Shown in pieces: positions 26,786-36,790 of a stretch of DNA of 64,000 bases. The translations under genes and the position numbers were made by a program. The DNA is taken from positions 110,501 through 174,500 of the forward strand of contig JACMLJ010000080.1 in assembly GCA_014379625.1 (NCBI GenBank). The letters run 5' to 3'. Origin of the DNA: Ferruginibacter sp. (GTDB lineage Bacteria > Bacteroidota > Bacteroidia > Chitinophagales > Chitinophagaceae). Each line of letters begins with the position of its first letter. Position 1 is the first letter of the stretch. The notes under the pieces were generated by a model, which saw only the letters and a program-made list of their open reading frames with translations, made no database searches and was not told the DNA's origin.

Positions 26786-27406
26786 ATGAAAGGGCAAAAA
26801 GTGATAGAAGTGGTTAACCTGTTTGGTGAATTTCATAGTGAAACAGGCAGCGATAATGTGTCAGCATTCAGTATTTGGCTAAACAGGCGCCTGAAGGCTC
26901 ATCCTGTTGAGGTTGCCAATACGGGTAATGATAACCGGACGCTTGTTTGGCTTATACATCGGCTAAGTAAAATGTTTCGCTGGTATGCAAAGGATATTTT
27001 GCAAGCGAACGGAATTTCTTCCATCGATGAATATTTTTTTCTTATTTCTATTAATAAAATAGGCACGCCTTCTAAAACAGAAGTGTATGCCGACACTATT
27101 ACAGAAATCAACACCGGCACCCAGATGATGAAAAGGATGATAAGGGCAGGGCTTATTGAAGAAACAGCAGACAGGCAGGACAAAAGGGTGCACCGGGTAA
27201 AGCTGACACCAAAAGGGAAAAAAACCTGGGAAAATTTCTTTCAGCAATCGGTGTCAGATTTAAAATTAAAAGCCGGGAACCTTTCAGAAACTGAAAAAAA
27301 GGAATTGATTCGTTTGCTTACCTATCTTGAAAAATTTCATACCGATATTTATTTTAATGATTCCGGCTTGAGTGTTGAGGAAATGATAGGAAAGCATCTA
27401 CTGTAG
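26786..27406 (+). CDS. MarR-family transcriptional regulator
   Basis: Winged-helix regulator of 206 aa. The DNA-binding helices lie at about 85-125 (KTEVYADTITEINTGTQMMKRM), followed by the wing DRQDKRVHRVKLTPKG (about 130-145). N- and C-terminal helices would form the dimer. The N-terminal ~45 residues are longer than in a minimal MarR. The ligand is unknown. It is divergent from the IPT lipoprotein and upstream of the GH105 gene, so it may control either. Confidence 0.88.
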   Translation: MKGQKVIEVVNLFGEFHSETGSDNVSAFSIWLNRRLKAHPVEVANTGNDNRTLVWLIHRLSKMFRWYAKDILQANGISSIDEYFFLISINKIGTPSKTEVYADTITEINTGTQMMKRMIRAGLIEETADRQDKRVHRVKLTPKGKKTWENFFQQSVSDLKLKAGNLSETEKKELIRLLTYLEKFHTDIYFNDSGLSVEEMIGKHLL

Positions 27407-27766
27407 CAACAGCAACATCCTGTTTTGTTATATTGGCAATGTGTTAAAAATTCGGCGGGTCGGCTGTTAAAGCCCTTGTATATGAGTTGGGCAGGATGTC
27501 GTTTAGGTTGTTTACAACATTCTGATTTTGTTCATAAACAGGTATTGAATAAGTACATAACGTTGGGCCAAAAAAGAGCATCCGTTATTCCCTTATCAGG
27601 ATGCTTCAGGATGGATAAATGCGCAACATGATTTAAACTGTGCAATATTTTACGGGTTTTGCTGTAGTCAATTATGCAGGCTGGTTTAAGTGAATCCAAA
27701 AATACCAGTGCACTTGCTTAATAATGGTGTAAAGCTGTAAAAAAATACAAATAAAACGATTGCTCC
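27407..27766. other. Gap before GH105
   Basis: No convincing gene. A weak hairpin AGCATCC/GGATGCT near 27576-27605 is not followed by a T-run. Confidence 0.4.
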
Positions 27767-28924
27767 ATGATATTAAAAAATAGAATTTTCCTTTATTGCC
27801 TTTCACTGGTTTGTTCCACTTATTTTATTTCCGGTTGTGCTACTGCCCAAAAACTTCCCCGTAAAAATGAAGTGCTGGCCGTGTTACAAAAAGCCAATGG
27901 ATATTTCATGAACAAATGGCCCGATCCTGCAAAGCCTATCTATGTTCCCTCCCGTAATCGTACCTGGCCCAGCCATATATGGACAAGGGCTGTTTATTAT
28001 GAAGGACTGATGGCATTATATAGCGTTGACAAAAATAAAGTCTACTATGACTATGCGGTGGACTGGAGCGCAAAACACAACTGGTCATTAAGAGATGGCA
28101 TTAAAACAAGAAATGGGGACAACCAGGCCTGCGGACAAACTTATATTGATTTGTACCTGGCTGATAACAAACCGGGAAGGATTGACAGTATTAAAGCATC
28201 TGTTGACCTGATGATGCAATCGCAGAAGATTGACGACTGGAACTGGATTGATGCCATACAAATGGCCATGCCCGTATTTGCACAATTAGGCGCTATTTAT
28301 AAAGACACCGGTTATTTTCACCGCATGTACCAGATGTATGCGTATACCAAATACAAACATGGGGATAATGGTTTGTACAATGCCGCGGAAGGATTGTGGT
28401 GGCGCGATAAGGATTTTGACCCGCCTTACAAAGAACCAAATGGTGAAGACTGCTACTGGAGCCGGGGGAATGGCTGGGTGGTGGCTGCATTGGTTAGGGT
28501 ATTAAACGCAATTCCGGAGAATGAAACACACCGCAGCGAATACCTGGTCGATTTTAAAACTATGATGAATGCGCTGGCTGCCGTGCAAAGAAAGGATGGC
28601 TTCTGGAATGTGAGCCTGCATGATCCTTCCAACTTTGGCGGTAAAGAATTAACCGGCACGTCTTTGTTTGTATATGGAATGGCATGGGGCATCAACAATG
28701 GTCACCTCGACCCGAAAAAATATTTACCCATTGTAATAAAAGCATGGAACGCTATGGCCAAAGAAACTGTACATCCAAATGGTTTCTTAGGCTTTGTACA
28801 GGGTACGGGTAAAGAACCAAAAGAATCGCAGCCGGTGTTATACGATAGGGAGCCAGACTTTGAAGATTTTGGTTTAGGCTGTTTTTTACTGGCGGGCAGT
28901 GAAGTGTATAAATTAAAAAAATGA
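27767..28924 (+). CDS. GH105 unsaturated rhamnogalacturonyl hydrolase (lipoprotein)
   Basis: Removes the unsaturated galacturonic acid left by PL11 lyases by hydrating its double bond. The (alpha/alpha)6 barrel, 385 aa, has WNWIDAIQMAMP with the probable catalytic Asp162, then GEDCYWSRGNGW (about 227-237), the GH105 signature. The N-terminus ends in ISGCATA, a lipobox with Cys24, so the enzyme is membrane-anchored rather than free. It heads the second half of the PUL (GH105, GH43, unknown, GH2, sulfatase). Confidence 0.92.
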   Translation: MILKNRIFLYCLSLVCSTYFISGCATAQKLPRKNEVLAVLQKANGYFMNKWPDPAKPIYVPSRNRTWPSHIWTRAVYYEGLMALYSVDKNKVYYDYAVDWSAKHNWSLRDGIKTRNGDNQACGQTYIDLYLADNKPGRIDSIKASVDLMMQSQKIDDWNWIDAIQMAMPVFAQLGAIYKDTGYFHRMYQMYAYTKYKHGDNGLYNAAEGLWWRDKDFDPPYKEPNGEDCYWSRGNGWVVAALVRVLNAIPENETHRSEYLVDFKTMMNALAAVQRKDGFWNVSLHDPSNFGGKELTGTSLFVYGMAWGINNGHLDPKKYLPIVIKAWNAMAKETVHPNGFLGFVQGTGKEPKESQPVLYDREPDFEDFGLGCFLLAGSEVYKLKK

Positions 28925-28935
28925 GGGTGGCAGAG

Positions 28936-28995
28936 TAATAAGTGATGAGTAATAAGTGATGAGGAATCAGCATTTTCACCATTCACCATTCACCA
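28936..28995. repeat. Two short tandem repeats
   Basis: Two perfect copies of TAATAAGTGATGAG (28936-28949 and 28950-28963), followed by three perfect copies of TTCACCA (28975-28995), the complement of the TGGTGAA heptamer at 3166 and 24703. Both lie in the short gap between GH105 and GH43. Confidence 0.85.
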
Positions 28996-29046
28996 ATCGA
29001 CCATCCTCTTAAAAAACACCGTTTGCGTTAATACGAATTCCATTTT

Positions 29047-30633
29047 ATGAAAAAAGCCCTTGCATTGCTCTTGCTTTTTATTGTTAACGCGGCTTTTGCC
29101 CAACAAAGCGATCAATGGGGCGATCAGGGAAACGGTACCTATATTAACCCCGTATTGCCGGGCGACTACAGCGATATTGATGCTATTCGCGTGGGTAACG
29201 ACTACTATGCCATTTCATCCACTTTCCAATATTCCCCCGGTATGGTAATCCTTCATTCAAAGGATTTAGTGAGCTGGAAAATATTGGGCCACGTTGCAAA
29301 TGATCTTACCAGGATAAGCCCGGCTTTAAACTGGGACCAGATGGACCGCTACGGGAAGGGTATCTGGGCGGGTGCCATCCGTTTTCATAAAAATAAATTT
29401 TGGGTGTATTTCTGTACACCGGGGGAGGGCTTTTTTATGAGCACCGCTTCCAACCCTGCCGGGCCCTGGGAACCATTGCATAAAATGTGGGGCGTATCCG
29501 GTTGGGATGATTGCTGCCCGTTTTGGGATGATGATGGCCAGGGCTACCTGGTCACCACCAATTTCGCCGATCAGTATAAAATTCATTTATTTAAAATGAA
29601 TGCAGATGGTAAACAAATTATCATGGAATCAGATTCCGTTATTCATCAGTCAAAGGGAAGCGAAGCCAGTAAATTATATAAAATCAACGGCACCTATTAT
29701 CATTTTTACAGCGAGGTAAAATCCGAAGGGAGGGTGCCAATGATGCACCGTTCAAAAAATATTTACGGGCCTTACGAAACCAAACAGCTTTTCCATGTAA
29801 ATAAACAAAAAGATAAAGAACCCAACCAGGGCGGCCTGATTCAGCGGCCATCCGGTGATTGGTGGTTTTTTACACACCAGGGCACTGGCTCATGGGAAGG
29901 GAGGACAGCCTGCCTTTTACCCGTTACCTGGATAAATGGCTGGCCCATCATCGGAGCAGTTGGCGCAGATACGATTGGCAATATGATTTGGGAGCATAAA
30001 AAGCCGGAACCGAAGTCAACGGCAGTTTTTCCGCAAACCAATGATGAGTTTAACAATGCTGTACTACCTGTTCAGTGGGAGTGGAACTACCAGCCGCGAA
30101 AAGAGAATTGGTCACTCACCCAGCGTGCCGGTTTTCTAAGGCTGCATGCTTTTGTACCCGTTAAATTAAAAGATGAAAAAGACAAACGCTCACTATTGTA
30201 CAGGGCGGGCAATACCATTACCCAGCGCTGCATGCGCACCAAAAAAAATGAAGTGACCATTAAAATGGATATTACAAAAATGGCTGATAGGCAGTTAGCC
30301 GGATTGTGCCACTATGCAGCCACGTATAGTACTTTTGGTATAAAACAGCTTGCAGGTGTGCGTAGGTTAGTGTACGATAATAACGGTAAGGAAACAGCAG
30401 GGCCAATAATTACAGGTAATGCTATCTGGTTAAGATCAGCCTGGGGTTTTGATGGAATAAGCCATTATGCTTATAGTCTTGATGGTAAAATATTTACTCC
30501 GCTGGGTGGGGAGTATAAATTAACCTGGGGATATTATCGTGGTGACAGAATTGGGATATACAGCTTTAATGAACAGGAAGAAAAAGGATGGATAGATGTT
30601 GATTGGTTTCACTATAATTATGCAACATTTTAA
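29047..30633 (+). CDS. GH43 glycosidase with C-terminal beta-sandwich
   Basis: Five-bladed propeller enzyme of 528 aa, signal peptide ending NAAFAQQ. The catalytic base is probably Asp43 in GDYSDIDAIRVGNDYY. The pKa-setting Asp is 152 or 153 in GWDDCCPFWDDDG, and the acid is Glu204 in KGSEASKLYKING. Residues about 345-525 form the concanavalin-like domain common in GH43 beta-xylosidase/arabinofuranosidase types. In an RG-I locus, removal of arabinose or galactose side chains is likely. The exact specificity is not readable. Confidence 0.9.
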   Translation: MKKALALLLLFIVNAAFAQQSDQWGDQGNGTYINPVLPGDYSDIDAIRVGNDYYAISSTFQYSPGMVILHSKDLVSWKILGHVANDLTRISPALNWDQMDRYGKGIWAGAIRFHKNKFWVYFCTPGEGFFMSTASNPAGPWEPLHKMWGVSGWDDCCPFWDDDGQGYLVTTNFADQYKIHLFKMNADGKQIIMESDSVIHQSKGSEASKLYKINGTYYHFYSEVKSEGRVPMMHRSKNIYGPYETKQLFHVNKQKDKEPNQGGLIQRPSGDWWFFTHQGTGSWEGRTACLLPVTWINGWPIIGAVGADTIGNMIWEHKKPEPKSTAVFPQTNDEFNNAVLPVQWEWNYQPRKENWSLTQRAGFLRLHAFVPVKLKDEKDKRSLLYRAGNTITQRCMRTKKNEVTIKMDITKMADRQLAGLCHYAATYSTFGIKQLAGVRRLVYDNNGKETAGPIITGNAIWLRSAWGFDGISHYAYSLDGKIFTPLGGEYKLTWGYYRGDRIGIYSFNEQEEKGWIDVDWFHYNYATF

Positions 30634-30787
30634 TTAATAAAAAAGGCCGGCAAGGTTGCTGCTGAATGCTAACTTCATCCTTTTTACCTAACATTCATGC
30701 AAACCCTAATCGCTGTTCGGAACGCTCTGCAATTTCAATACTTTGTTTAAATTAAAACAGGCTTACATTTATAAAAATATTGCTGTG

Positions 30788-32242
30788 ATGAATTCAAATG
30801 GGGTTACCCGAAAATTATGCTGTATAGGTGCGGCGCTTTTAATGCTCTGGTTGCATGCATATCCCCAAAAAATACAATATAGCAGGCAAAATTTCAGGTT
30901 ACCCTATTCAGATGGAATGCAGTTGGTAGCTGATATTTCCGGATTTCATCATGTACTGTCCTTTGCAGTAAACCAGCAACCCGCTATTTATATTTTTGAT
31001 GCACAGCTTCAATTGCACTCAAAGAAAGTATTGCAGTTTACACTACGTCAAAGCAATGATGTTAAGATTATTCCGTTTCCCGGTTTTTACTATTTGTATA
31101 TCCATCAAACCGGAAGTACAAAACATGAATTATGGAGGATTGACCCGGAAGGTGACAGAGTTGCTTTATCTGAAATGTTTCAGCAGGTCATTGAAACATC
31201 CTTAAATAAAAACACTGCTACCTTGCAATTAGTTAATAAAAACAACCAGCTATTTATTATAGGCAACACTTATTACGATGCAATTGAAAAAATAGGCAGC
31301 ACTGTGGTACAGGTAGATAAAAATTTGAAAGTGGAAATTTCAAAGAACGTTTTTTATTCCTTTAAGTTATATGAAGAGCAGTTAAAACAGTTGATGCTGG
31401 CAGGCGATGATTTATTGATACTGAAAACAGCTAATGATAGCATCGGCAATTCATTACAGTTAATAAAAGCGGATTTAGAAACGGGTACTTTATTAACAAG
31501 TTTCTTTTATAGTGGTTCAAATGCATATCAGGGACCTGCATTCAGGTATAATGCAATTGATTCAAGTATCATTATTTATTCAATGATACAAAGTACGGTC
31601 TTCATCACTAAGTTGAACCACCTTCTTGACCAGGTGGAACCGATAACTTATCTGAAAAAACAATTCAGCAAAAATGTTTCAGACAATTTTTTGTTAGTTA
31701 ACGGAAAGACACCTCAATGGATAAGTGTGAGCAATAGCAATATACGTTTCCGCAGAAATGCAACATCTCCCTATGACCGGGGCTTTGATAATAATATTGA
31801 CCAGACAGACGCAGGAAGATGGGACGATTATTTATCTAAAATGCCACAGCGCCAGGTGTCGGGAGCTTACCGGTATAATGTAAATTCGAACTCAATACCA
31901 GCCATACGTTTTAGCTTGCTGAATGCACAGTTTAAATTGATAAATGATAGCATTGTTGCTAATGACAAGGCTTCTTATACATTGCGTTCGGGCCAATATG
32001 CCAATGTTATGTTGGGTAAAAAAAGTTACCTGTTCCTGGCCCAGACTTTTTTCAATAAAAACCATGGCTTATTAATGATTAGCGAAAACGGCGGTAATTA
32101 TTTGTCAGCAAGGGATATAAGGGTTTTTGAGAAGTACGAATATTTATTGCCGCAATTGAAGGCGGTAAATAATGAGTATGTCATTCTTCCTTTTACTTAC
32201 AAACGGGAAGTGGGACTGGTGAAGATTACCTTGGATAAATAA
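30788..32242 (+). CDS. Secreted protein of unknown function (484 aa)
   Basis: No family recognised. The open frame starts at 30743, but the ATG at 30788 begins a normal signal peptide (CCIGAALLMLWLHAYPQK). The mature protein is beta-rich with phrases that repeat loosely every 45-60 residues (INQKP-like strand, then a turn with D/N), suggesting a propeller. There are no Cys pairs or enzyme motifs. Base composition is like its neighbours. Its place between GH43 and GH2 in the same direction suggests a role in the same pathway, perhaps binding or a new enzyme. That is inference only. Confidence 0.7.
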   Translation: MNSNGVTRKLCCIGAALLMLWLHAYPQKIQYSRQNFRLPYSDGMQLVADISGFHHVLSFAVNQQPAIYIFDAQLQLHSKKVLQFTLRQSNDVKIIPFPGFYYLYIHQTGSTKHELWRIDPEGDRVALSEMFQQVIETSLNKNTATLQLVNKNNQLFIIGNTYYDAIEKIGSTVVQVDKNLKVEISKNVFYSFKLYEEQLKQLMLAGDDLLILKTANDSIGNSLQLIKADLETGTLLTSFFYSGSNAYQGPAFRYNAIDSSIIIYSMIQSTVFITKLNHLLDQVEPITYLKKQFSKNVSDNFLLVNGKTPQWISVSNSNIRFRRNATSPYDRGFDNNIDQTDAGRWDDYLSKMPQRQVSGAYRYNVNSNSIPAIRFSLLNAQFKLINDSIVANDKASYTLRSGQYANVMLGKKSYLFLAQTFFNKNHGLLMISENGGNYLSARDIRVFEKYEYLLPQLKAVNNEYVILPFTYKREVGLVKITLDK

Positions 32243-32311
32243 CGGGAGTAATGATACAGTGGGCAATACTGCAATGAAATTTGTTTTGGTTAATTCATTA
32301 AATATATAAAT

Positions 32312-35269
32312 ATGCAAGTTTTTAAAAGTTGGATACTGCTGTTTTTTGTTACTTGTTTAAGTGCCCATTCTTATGCCCAACGGGTAAAGTATAATTTCAA
32401 CAGCGATTGGAAGGTATTTACAGGGGATGCCAAAGGTGCCGAAGCAAATGCTTTCAATGATGCTTCGTGGAAACCCGTTACACTTCCTTATGCATGGAAC
32501 GAAGACGATGCATTTAAAAAAGACATCAGGGACCTTTCAACAGGTATTGCCTGGTATCGCAAACATTTCAAACTGCCGCCAACGGCTAAAGGTCAAAAAG
32601 TTTTTCTGGAGTTTGAAGGCATCAGGCAGGCAGGGGATTTTTACCTGAATGGTACGCATATTGGCATGCACGAAAATGGCGTTAACGGTTTTGGTTTTGA
32701 TGTAACGGGGCTGGTAAAGTTTGGTGAAGAAAATATAGTGGCCGCAAGAATTGATAATGACTGGGATTACCGGGAAAAAGCCACCAACCAGAAGTACCAG
32801 TGGGAAGACAAAAATTTTAACGCTAATTACGGCGGTATTAATAAAAATGTATTTCTGCATGTAGCCGGTAAAGTTTACCAGACACTTCCTTTATTTACCC
32901 ATTTAGGTACAACGGGTGTTTACGTGTTTGCAGACAATTTTAATATAAAAGCTAAAACGGCAACCATACATGCAGAGTCGGAAGTAAAGAACGAAAGCGG
33001 CCGGGATCAGCAGGTACAATACGAGGTAGTGATAACAGACCTGTATAATAAACCCGTTAAAACTTTTTTGGGAAACATAACAACAATAGCTGCGGGAGAA
33101 ACAAAAACAGTGAAGGCTGCATCTGTCATAAATGGTATAAATTTCTGGAGCTGGGGATACGGTTATCTCTACAATGTTCAAACCATTTTGACTATAAACG
33201 GTAAACGGGTGGATGTGGTTAATACCAAAACCGGCTTTCGCAAAACAGCTTTTAAAGATGGAATGATCTACCTGAACGACCGGGTAATCCTTGTGCATGG
33301 CTATGCGCAACGTACATCAAATGAGTGGCCGGCGGTGGGGCTTTCAGTTCCGGCCTGGTTGAGCGATTACAGTAATAAGCTGATGGTGGAAAGTAATGGC
33401 AACCTGGTGAGGTGGATGCACATCGCCCCATGGAAACAGGATATAGAAAGTTGTGACAGGGTTGGCTTGATGCAGGCAATGCCGGCAGGCGATGCAGAAG
33501 CGGATGTTTCAGGCACACGATGGAACCAGCGCAAAACGGTAATGCGTGATGCGATCATTTATGGCAGGAACAATCCCAGCATAATGATGTACGAATGCGG
33601 CAACGAAAACATTAGTGAGGCGCATATGCAGGAAATGAAAGCGATCCGTGATCAGTACGATCCCCAGGGTGGAAGGGCAATTGGCGCCAGGGAAATGCTG
33701 GACAGTAAAGTTGCCGAGTATGGAGGTGAGATGCTGTACACCAATAAAAGTGCAGACATTCCGGTATGGGCAACCGAGTACTCAAGAGATGAAGGACTAA
33801 GAAAATACTGGGATGATTTTACACCACCGTATCATAAAGATGGCGAGGGGCCGTTGCATAACGGGCAAAATGCATCTTCGTACAACCGCAATATGGAAAG
33901 CCATGCGGTAGAAAATGTAAAACGCTGGTTTGAATTCTGGAATGAGCGGCCGGGAACCGGCAAACGTGTAAGCGCAGGAGGGGTCAATATCATTTTTTCG
34001 GAAACCAACACCCACCACCGTGGTTCGGAGAATTACAGGAGAAGCGGTGAGGTGGATGCCTTAAGGATCATCAAAGAAAATTATTATGCGCATAAAGTAA
34101 TGTGGGATGGCTGGGTTAATCCTGAGCGGCCCGGGATACATATTGTGGGACACTGGAATTATGATCCTTCTGTGAAAAAGAATATCTATGTTATTTCCTC
34201 TGCCGATAAAGTGGAGTTGAAAGTAAATGGCAGATCATTGGGATTTGGTGAAAAAAGCAATGGCTTTCTGTATACATTTAAAAGGGTAACCTGGATACCA
34301 GGAACTATCAGCGCCATTGGCTATGATAGTAAGGGTAAACAAATTTGCACAACCCAAAAAATTACTGTTGGCCCGCCAGTTGCGCTCCGCTTAAAGAATA
34401 TTAAAAGTCCAAAAGGATTTATAGCCGATGGCCACGACCTGGCATTAGTAGAAGTGGAGGTAATTGATGCAAAAGGAAACAGGTGCCCAACCGCTTTAAA
34501 TATGGTCAACTTTACATTGGATGGCCCTGCTGTTTGGCGCGGCGGCATGGCCCAGGGGCCGGATAATTATATTCTCACCAAAACCTATCCTGTTGAAGGG
34601 GGAGTTAACCGTGCGTTGATCAGGTCAACACTGCAAACCGGCACAGTAATCATTAAAGCCTCCTCAGAGGGATTAAGTGATGCAACACTCAGCTTGGTTA
34701 CAAAGCCGTTTGCAGTAGAAAATGGTTTAACTGTTGTACTCACTTCTGATGGATTGCCTTCTAATCTTGAACGGGGCCCTACACCCTTAACGCCTTCTTA
34801 TGAAGTGATACGTAAAGCATTGACGATTGTTAAAGCCACCGCCAGCGCTAATACCGACAGCGCCTGGAAAAGCTTTGATGACAATGAAAGGACGGACTGG
34901 TACAATGATGGCAAATTATCCACCGCATGGATCGAATATGAATTAGACCAACCATCCACCATTAATGAAGTAACCCTGAAACTCAACAATTTCCGGTCAA
35001 GGACTTACCCCCTGCGCATTGCCGTGGATGGTAAAGAAGTATTTGCAGACACCACGCAACGCAGTCTTGGGTATTATACCATTGTATGCAAACCATCCAA
35101 AGGGAAAAAAATAAGGATCGAACTGGCGGATCTTTCCAAACAGGGCGGGGGCAATACCATGGTGGAAGTTTCCGGCAAAAAATTAGATGATGGTGTGGCA
35201 AGGGATGATGTAAATGCAAACGGAAGATTGAGTATTATAGAAGCAGAGATTTATGAGCGGATAAAATGA
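32312..35269 (+). CDS. GH2 beta-galactosidase-like enzyme with discoidin-like C-terminus
   Basis: Secreted 985-aa GH2 enzyme, signal peptide ending HSYAQR. Jelly roll (about 25-190), Ig-like (about 200-310) and TIM barrel (about 315-620), with acid/base Glu432 in YECGNENISEAH and nucleophile Glu489 in WATEYSRDEG. DUF4982/Ig-like domains (about 620-820) follow. A final F5/8-type (CBM32-like) domain (about 850-985) carries AWKSFDDNERTDWYND. The terminal domain would bind galactose-type sugars. It is 69 bp after the unknown secreted protein and just before the sulfatase. Confidence 0.88.
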   Translation: MQVFKSWILLFFVTCLSAHSYAQRVKYNFNSDWKVFTGDAKGAEANAFNDASWKPVTLPYAWNEDDAFKKDIRDLSTGIAWYRKHFKLPPTAKGQKVFLEFEGIRQAGDFYLNGTHIGMHENGVNGFGFDVTGLVKFGEENIVAARIDNDWDYREKATNQKYQWEDKNFNANYGGINKNVFLHVAGKVYQTLPLFTHLGTTGVYVFADNFNIKAKTATIHAESEVKNESGRDQQVQYEVVITDLYNKPVKTFLGNITTIAAGETKTVKAASVINGINFWSWGYGYLYNVQTILTINGKRVDVVNTKTGFRKTAFKDGMIYLNDRVILVHGYAQRTSNEWPAVGLSVPAWLSDYSNKLMVESNGNLVRWMHIAPWKQDIESCDRVGLMQAMPAGDAEADVSGTRWNQRKTVMRDAIIYGRNNPSIMMYECGNENISEAHMQEMKAIRDQYDPQGGRAIGAREMLDSKVAEYGGEMLYTNKSADIPVWATEYSRDEGLRKYWDDFTPPYHKDGEGPLHNGQNASSYNRNMESHAVENVKRWFEFWNERPGTGKRVSAGGVNIIFSETNTHHRGSENYRRSGEVDALRIIKENYYAHKVMWDGWVNPERPGIHIVGHWNYDPSVKKNIYVISSADKVELKVNGRSLGFGEKSNGFLYTFKRVTWIPGTISAIGYDSKGKQICTTQKITVGPPVALRLKNIKSPKGFIADGHDLALVEVEVIDAKGNRCPTALNMVNFTLDGPAVWRGGMAQGPDNYILTKTYPVEGGVNRALIRSTLQTGTVIIKASSEGLSDATLSLVTKPFAVENGLTVVLTSDGLPSNLERGPTPLTPSYEVIRKALTIVKATASANTDSAWKSFDDNERTDWYNDGKLSTAWIEYELDQPSTINEVTLKLNNFRSRTYPLRIAVDGKEVFADTTQRSLGYYTIVCKPSKGKKIRIELADLSKQGGGNTMVEVSGKKLDDGVARDDVNANGRLSIIEAEIYERIK

Positions 35270-35383
35270 TGCCTGATTTTTTGAGGTCTTATTTATTGCG
35301 CACAGTTTTCGCTCCTCTGATCCGATCTTTTAATAGCGATTATAAAATCTAATTCAAAGGCGTTAACCCAAAAATATCTACTG

Positions 35384-36790
35384 ATGCGGGTAGCATTTTT
35401 TTTTATTTGCTTCATCTTTGGTGTTTCAATCACAGCACAGCAAAAGCCCAATATCATTTTAATTTTTGCGGATGATCTGGGTTATGCAGATGTAGGATGT
35501 TATGGTCAGCAAAAAACCGAAACGCCCAATATCGATCAACTGGCCAGAGAAGGACTAAAGTTTACGCAATTTTACTCTGGCTCTACTGTTTGCGCGCCCG
35601 CAAGAAGCAGTTTGCTTACTGGTTTACATACCGGCCACACCGCAATTCGGGGTAATAAAGGCACAAAGCCTGAAGGACAAACACCTTTGCCGGATTCTGT
35701 AATAACCATTGCAACAGTATTGCAGCAACGGGGATATACAACAGCGGCATTTGGCAAATGGGGACTTGGTTATATCACTACTTCCGGCGACCCGAATACG
35801 AAAGGCTTTAATGATTTTTTGGGCTACAACTGCCAGACCCTTGCACATAATTATTACCCTGATCATTTGTGGAATAATCATGAACGCATTAACTTTCCGG
35901 AAAATAATACCGGTAATGCAGTCTATTCTGCCGATTATATCCATGAACAGGCCATGCGTTTTTTATCTGCCAAACAACACAAGCCCTTCTTTTTGTACCT
36001 GCCCTATACTTTGCCCCATGGCGATGTAATTGTACCGCATGATAGTGTTTATGATCATTATGTAAGCAAATTTAATGAGCAGCCTGCAAAAGAGAAAGCA
36101 GTTAAGAATGATGGTGAACAACATCGCTTTGAACCATACCCCCATGCCGCCTTTGCCGCCATGGTGGCAAGATTGGATAAATATACAGGGGAAATTATAC
36201 AGGCGATTAAGGCAAAAGGGATCGCCGGTAATACCCTGGTGATATTTATGAGCGATAATGGGCCGCATCGCGAAAATGGCGGCGATCCGGAATTTTTTAA
36301 CAATAACGGTATCTTTCGCGGCATCAAGCGCGACTTGTATGAAGGTGGTATCCGCGTTCCTTTTATCGCTTACTGGAAAGGAAAAATAAAACCAGGTGTT
36401 TCAACACAGGTGGCCGCACTATGGGACCTGTACCCGACTTTTCAGCAACTCGCAGGGATTTCCGTTGCAAAAAACATTGACGGGTTTTCCATTTTACCCA
36501 CCCTGCTGAAAACAGGAAAACAACAGCAACATGAATACCTGTACTGGGAGTTTCATGAAAATAATGGTCGCCAGGCGATGCGCTGGAAAAACTGGAAAGC
36601 GGTGAAATTAGCCGTAAATAACATTGCCCCACCCCCTGTAGAATTATACGACCTGGCCAGGGACCCAGCAGAACAAAATAACCTGGCGAAAAAATTTCCA
36701 CAGGTGGTAAAAAAAATAGAAACATTGATTAAACAGGCGCATGTATCCAACAAAGACTGGCCGCTATTGCCTGCTGAAATACAGCGATGA
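35384..36790 (+). CDS. Type I sulfatase
   Basis: Secreted sulfatase (468 aa), signal peptide ending SITAQQ. It has the calcium site Asp30/Asp31 in ILIFADDLGYADVG. The formylglycine motif C-x-P-x-R is seen as CAPARSSLLTG, so Cys70 would be converted to the catalytic formylglycine. The maturase (anaerobic SME type) is not in this window. FMSDNGPHRENGG gives the second metal-binding pair, and the C-terminus is short and polar. The substrate could be a sulfated sugar attached to the pectin or a co-occurring glycan. It closes the PUL on the + strand. Confidence 0.92.
   Translation: MRVAFFFICFIFGVSITAQQKPNIILIFADDLGYADVGCYGQQKTETPNIDQLAREGLKFTQFYSGSTVCAPARSSLLTGLHTGHTAIRGNKGTKPEGQTPLPDSVITIATVLQQRGYTTAAFGKWGLGYITTSGDPNTKGFNDFLGYNCQTLAHNYYPDHLWNNHERINFPENNTGNAVYSADYIHEQAMRFLSAKQHKPFFLYLPYTLPHGDVIVPHDSVYDHYVSKFNEQPAKEKAVKNDGEQHRFEPYPHAAFAAMVARLDKYTGEIIQAIKAKGIAGNTLVIFMSDNGPHRENGGDPEFFNNNGIFRGIKRDLYEGGIRVPFIAYWKGKIKPGVSTQVAALWDLYPTFQQLAGISVAKNIDGFSILPTLLKTGKQQQHEYLYWEFHENNGRQAMRWKNWKAVKLAVNNIAPPPVELYDLARDPAEQNNLAKKFPQVVKKIETLIKQAHVSNKDWPLLPAEIQR

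Noticed and set aside
27425..27631. Plus-strand 68-codon frame before GH105
   Set aside because: No family, low complexity, no promoter or leader signal.
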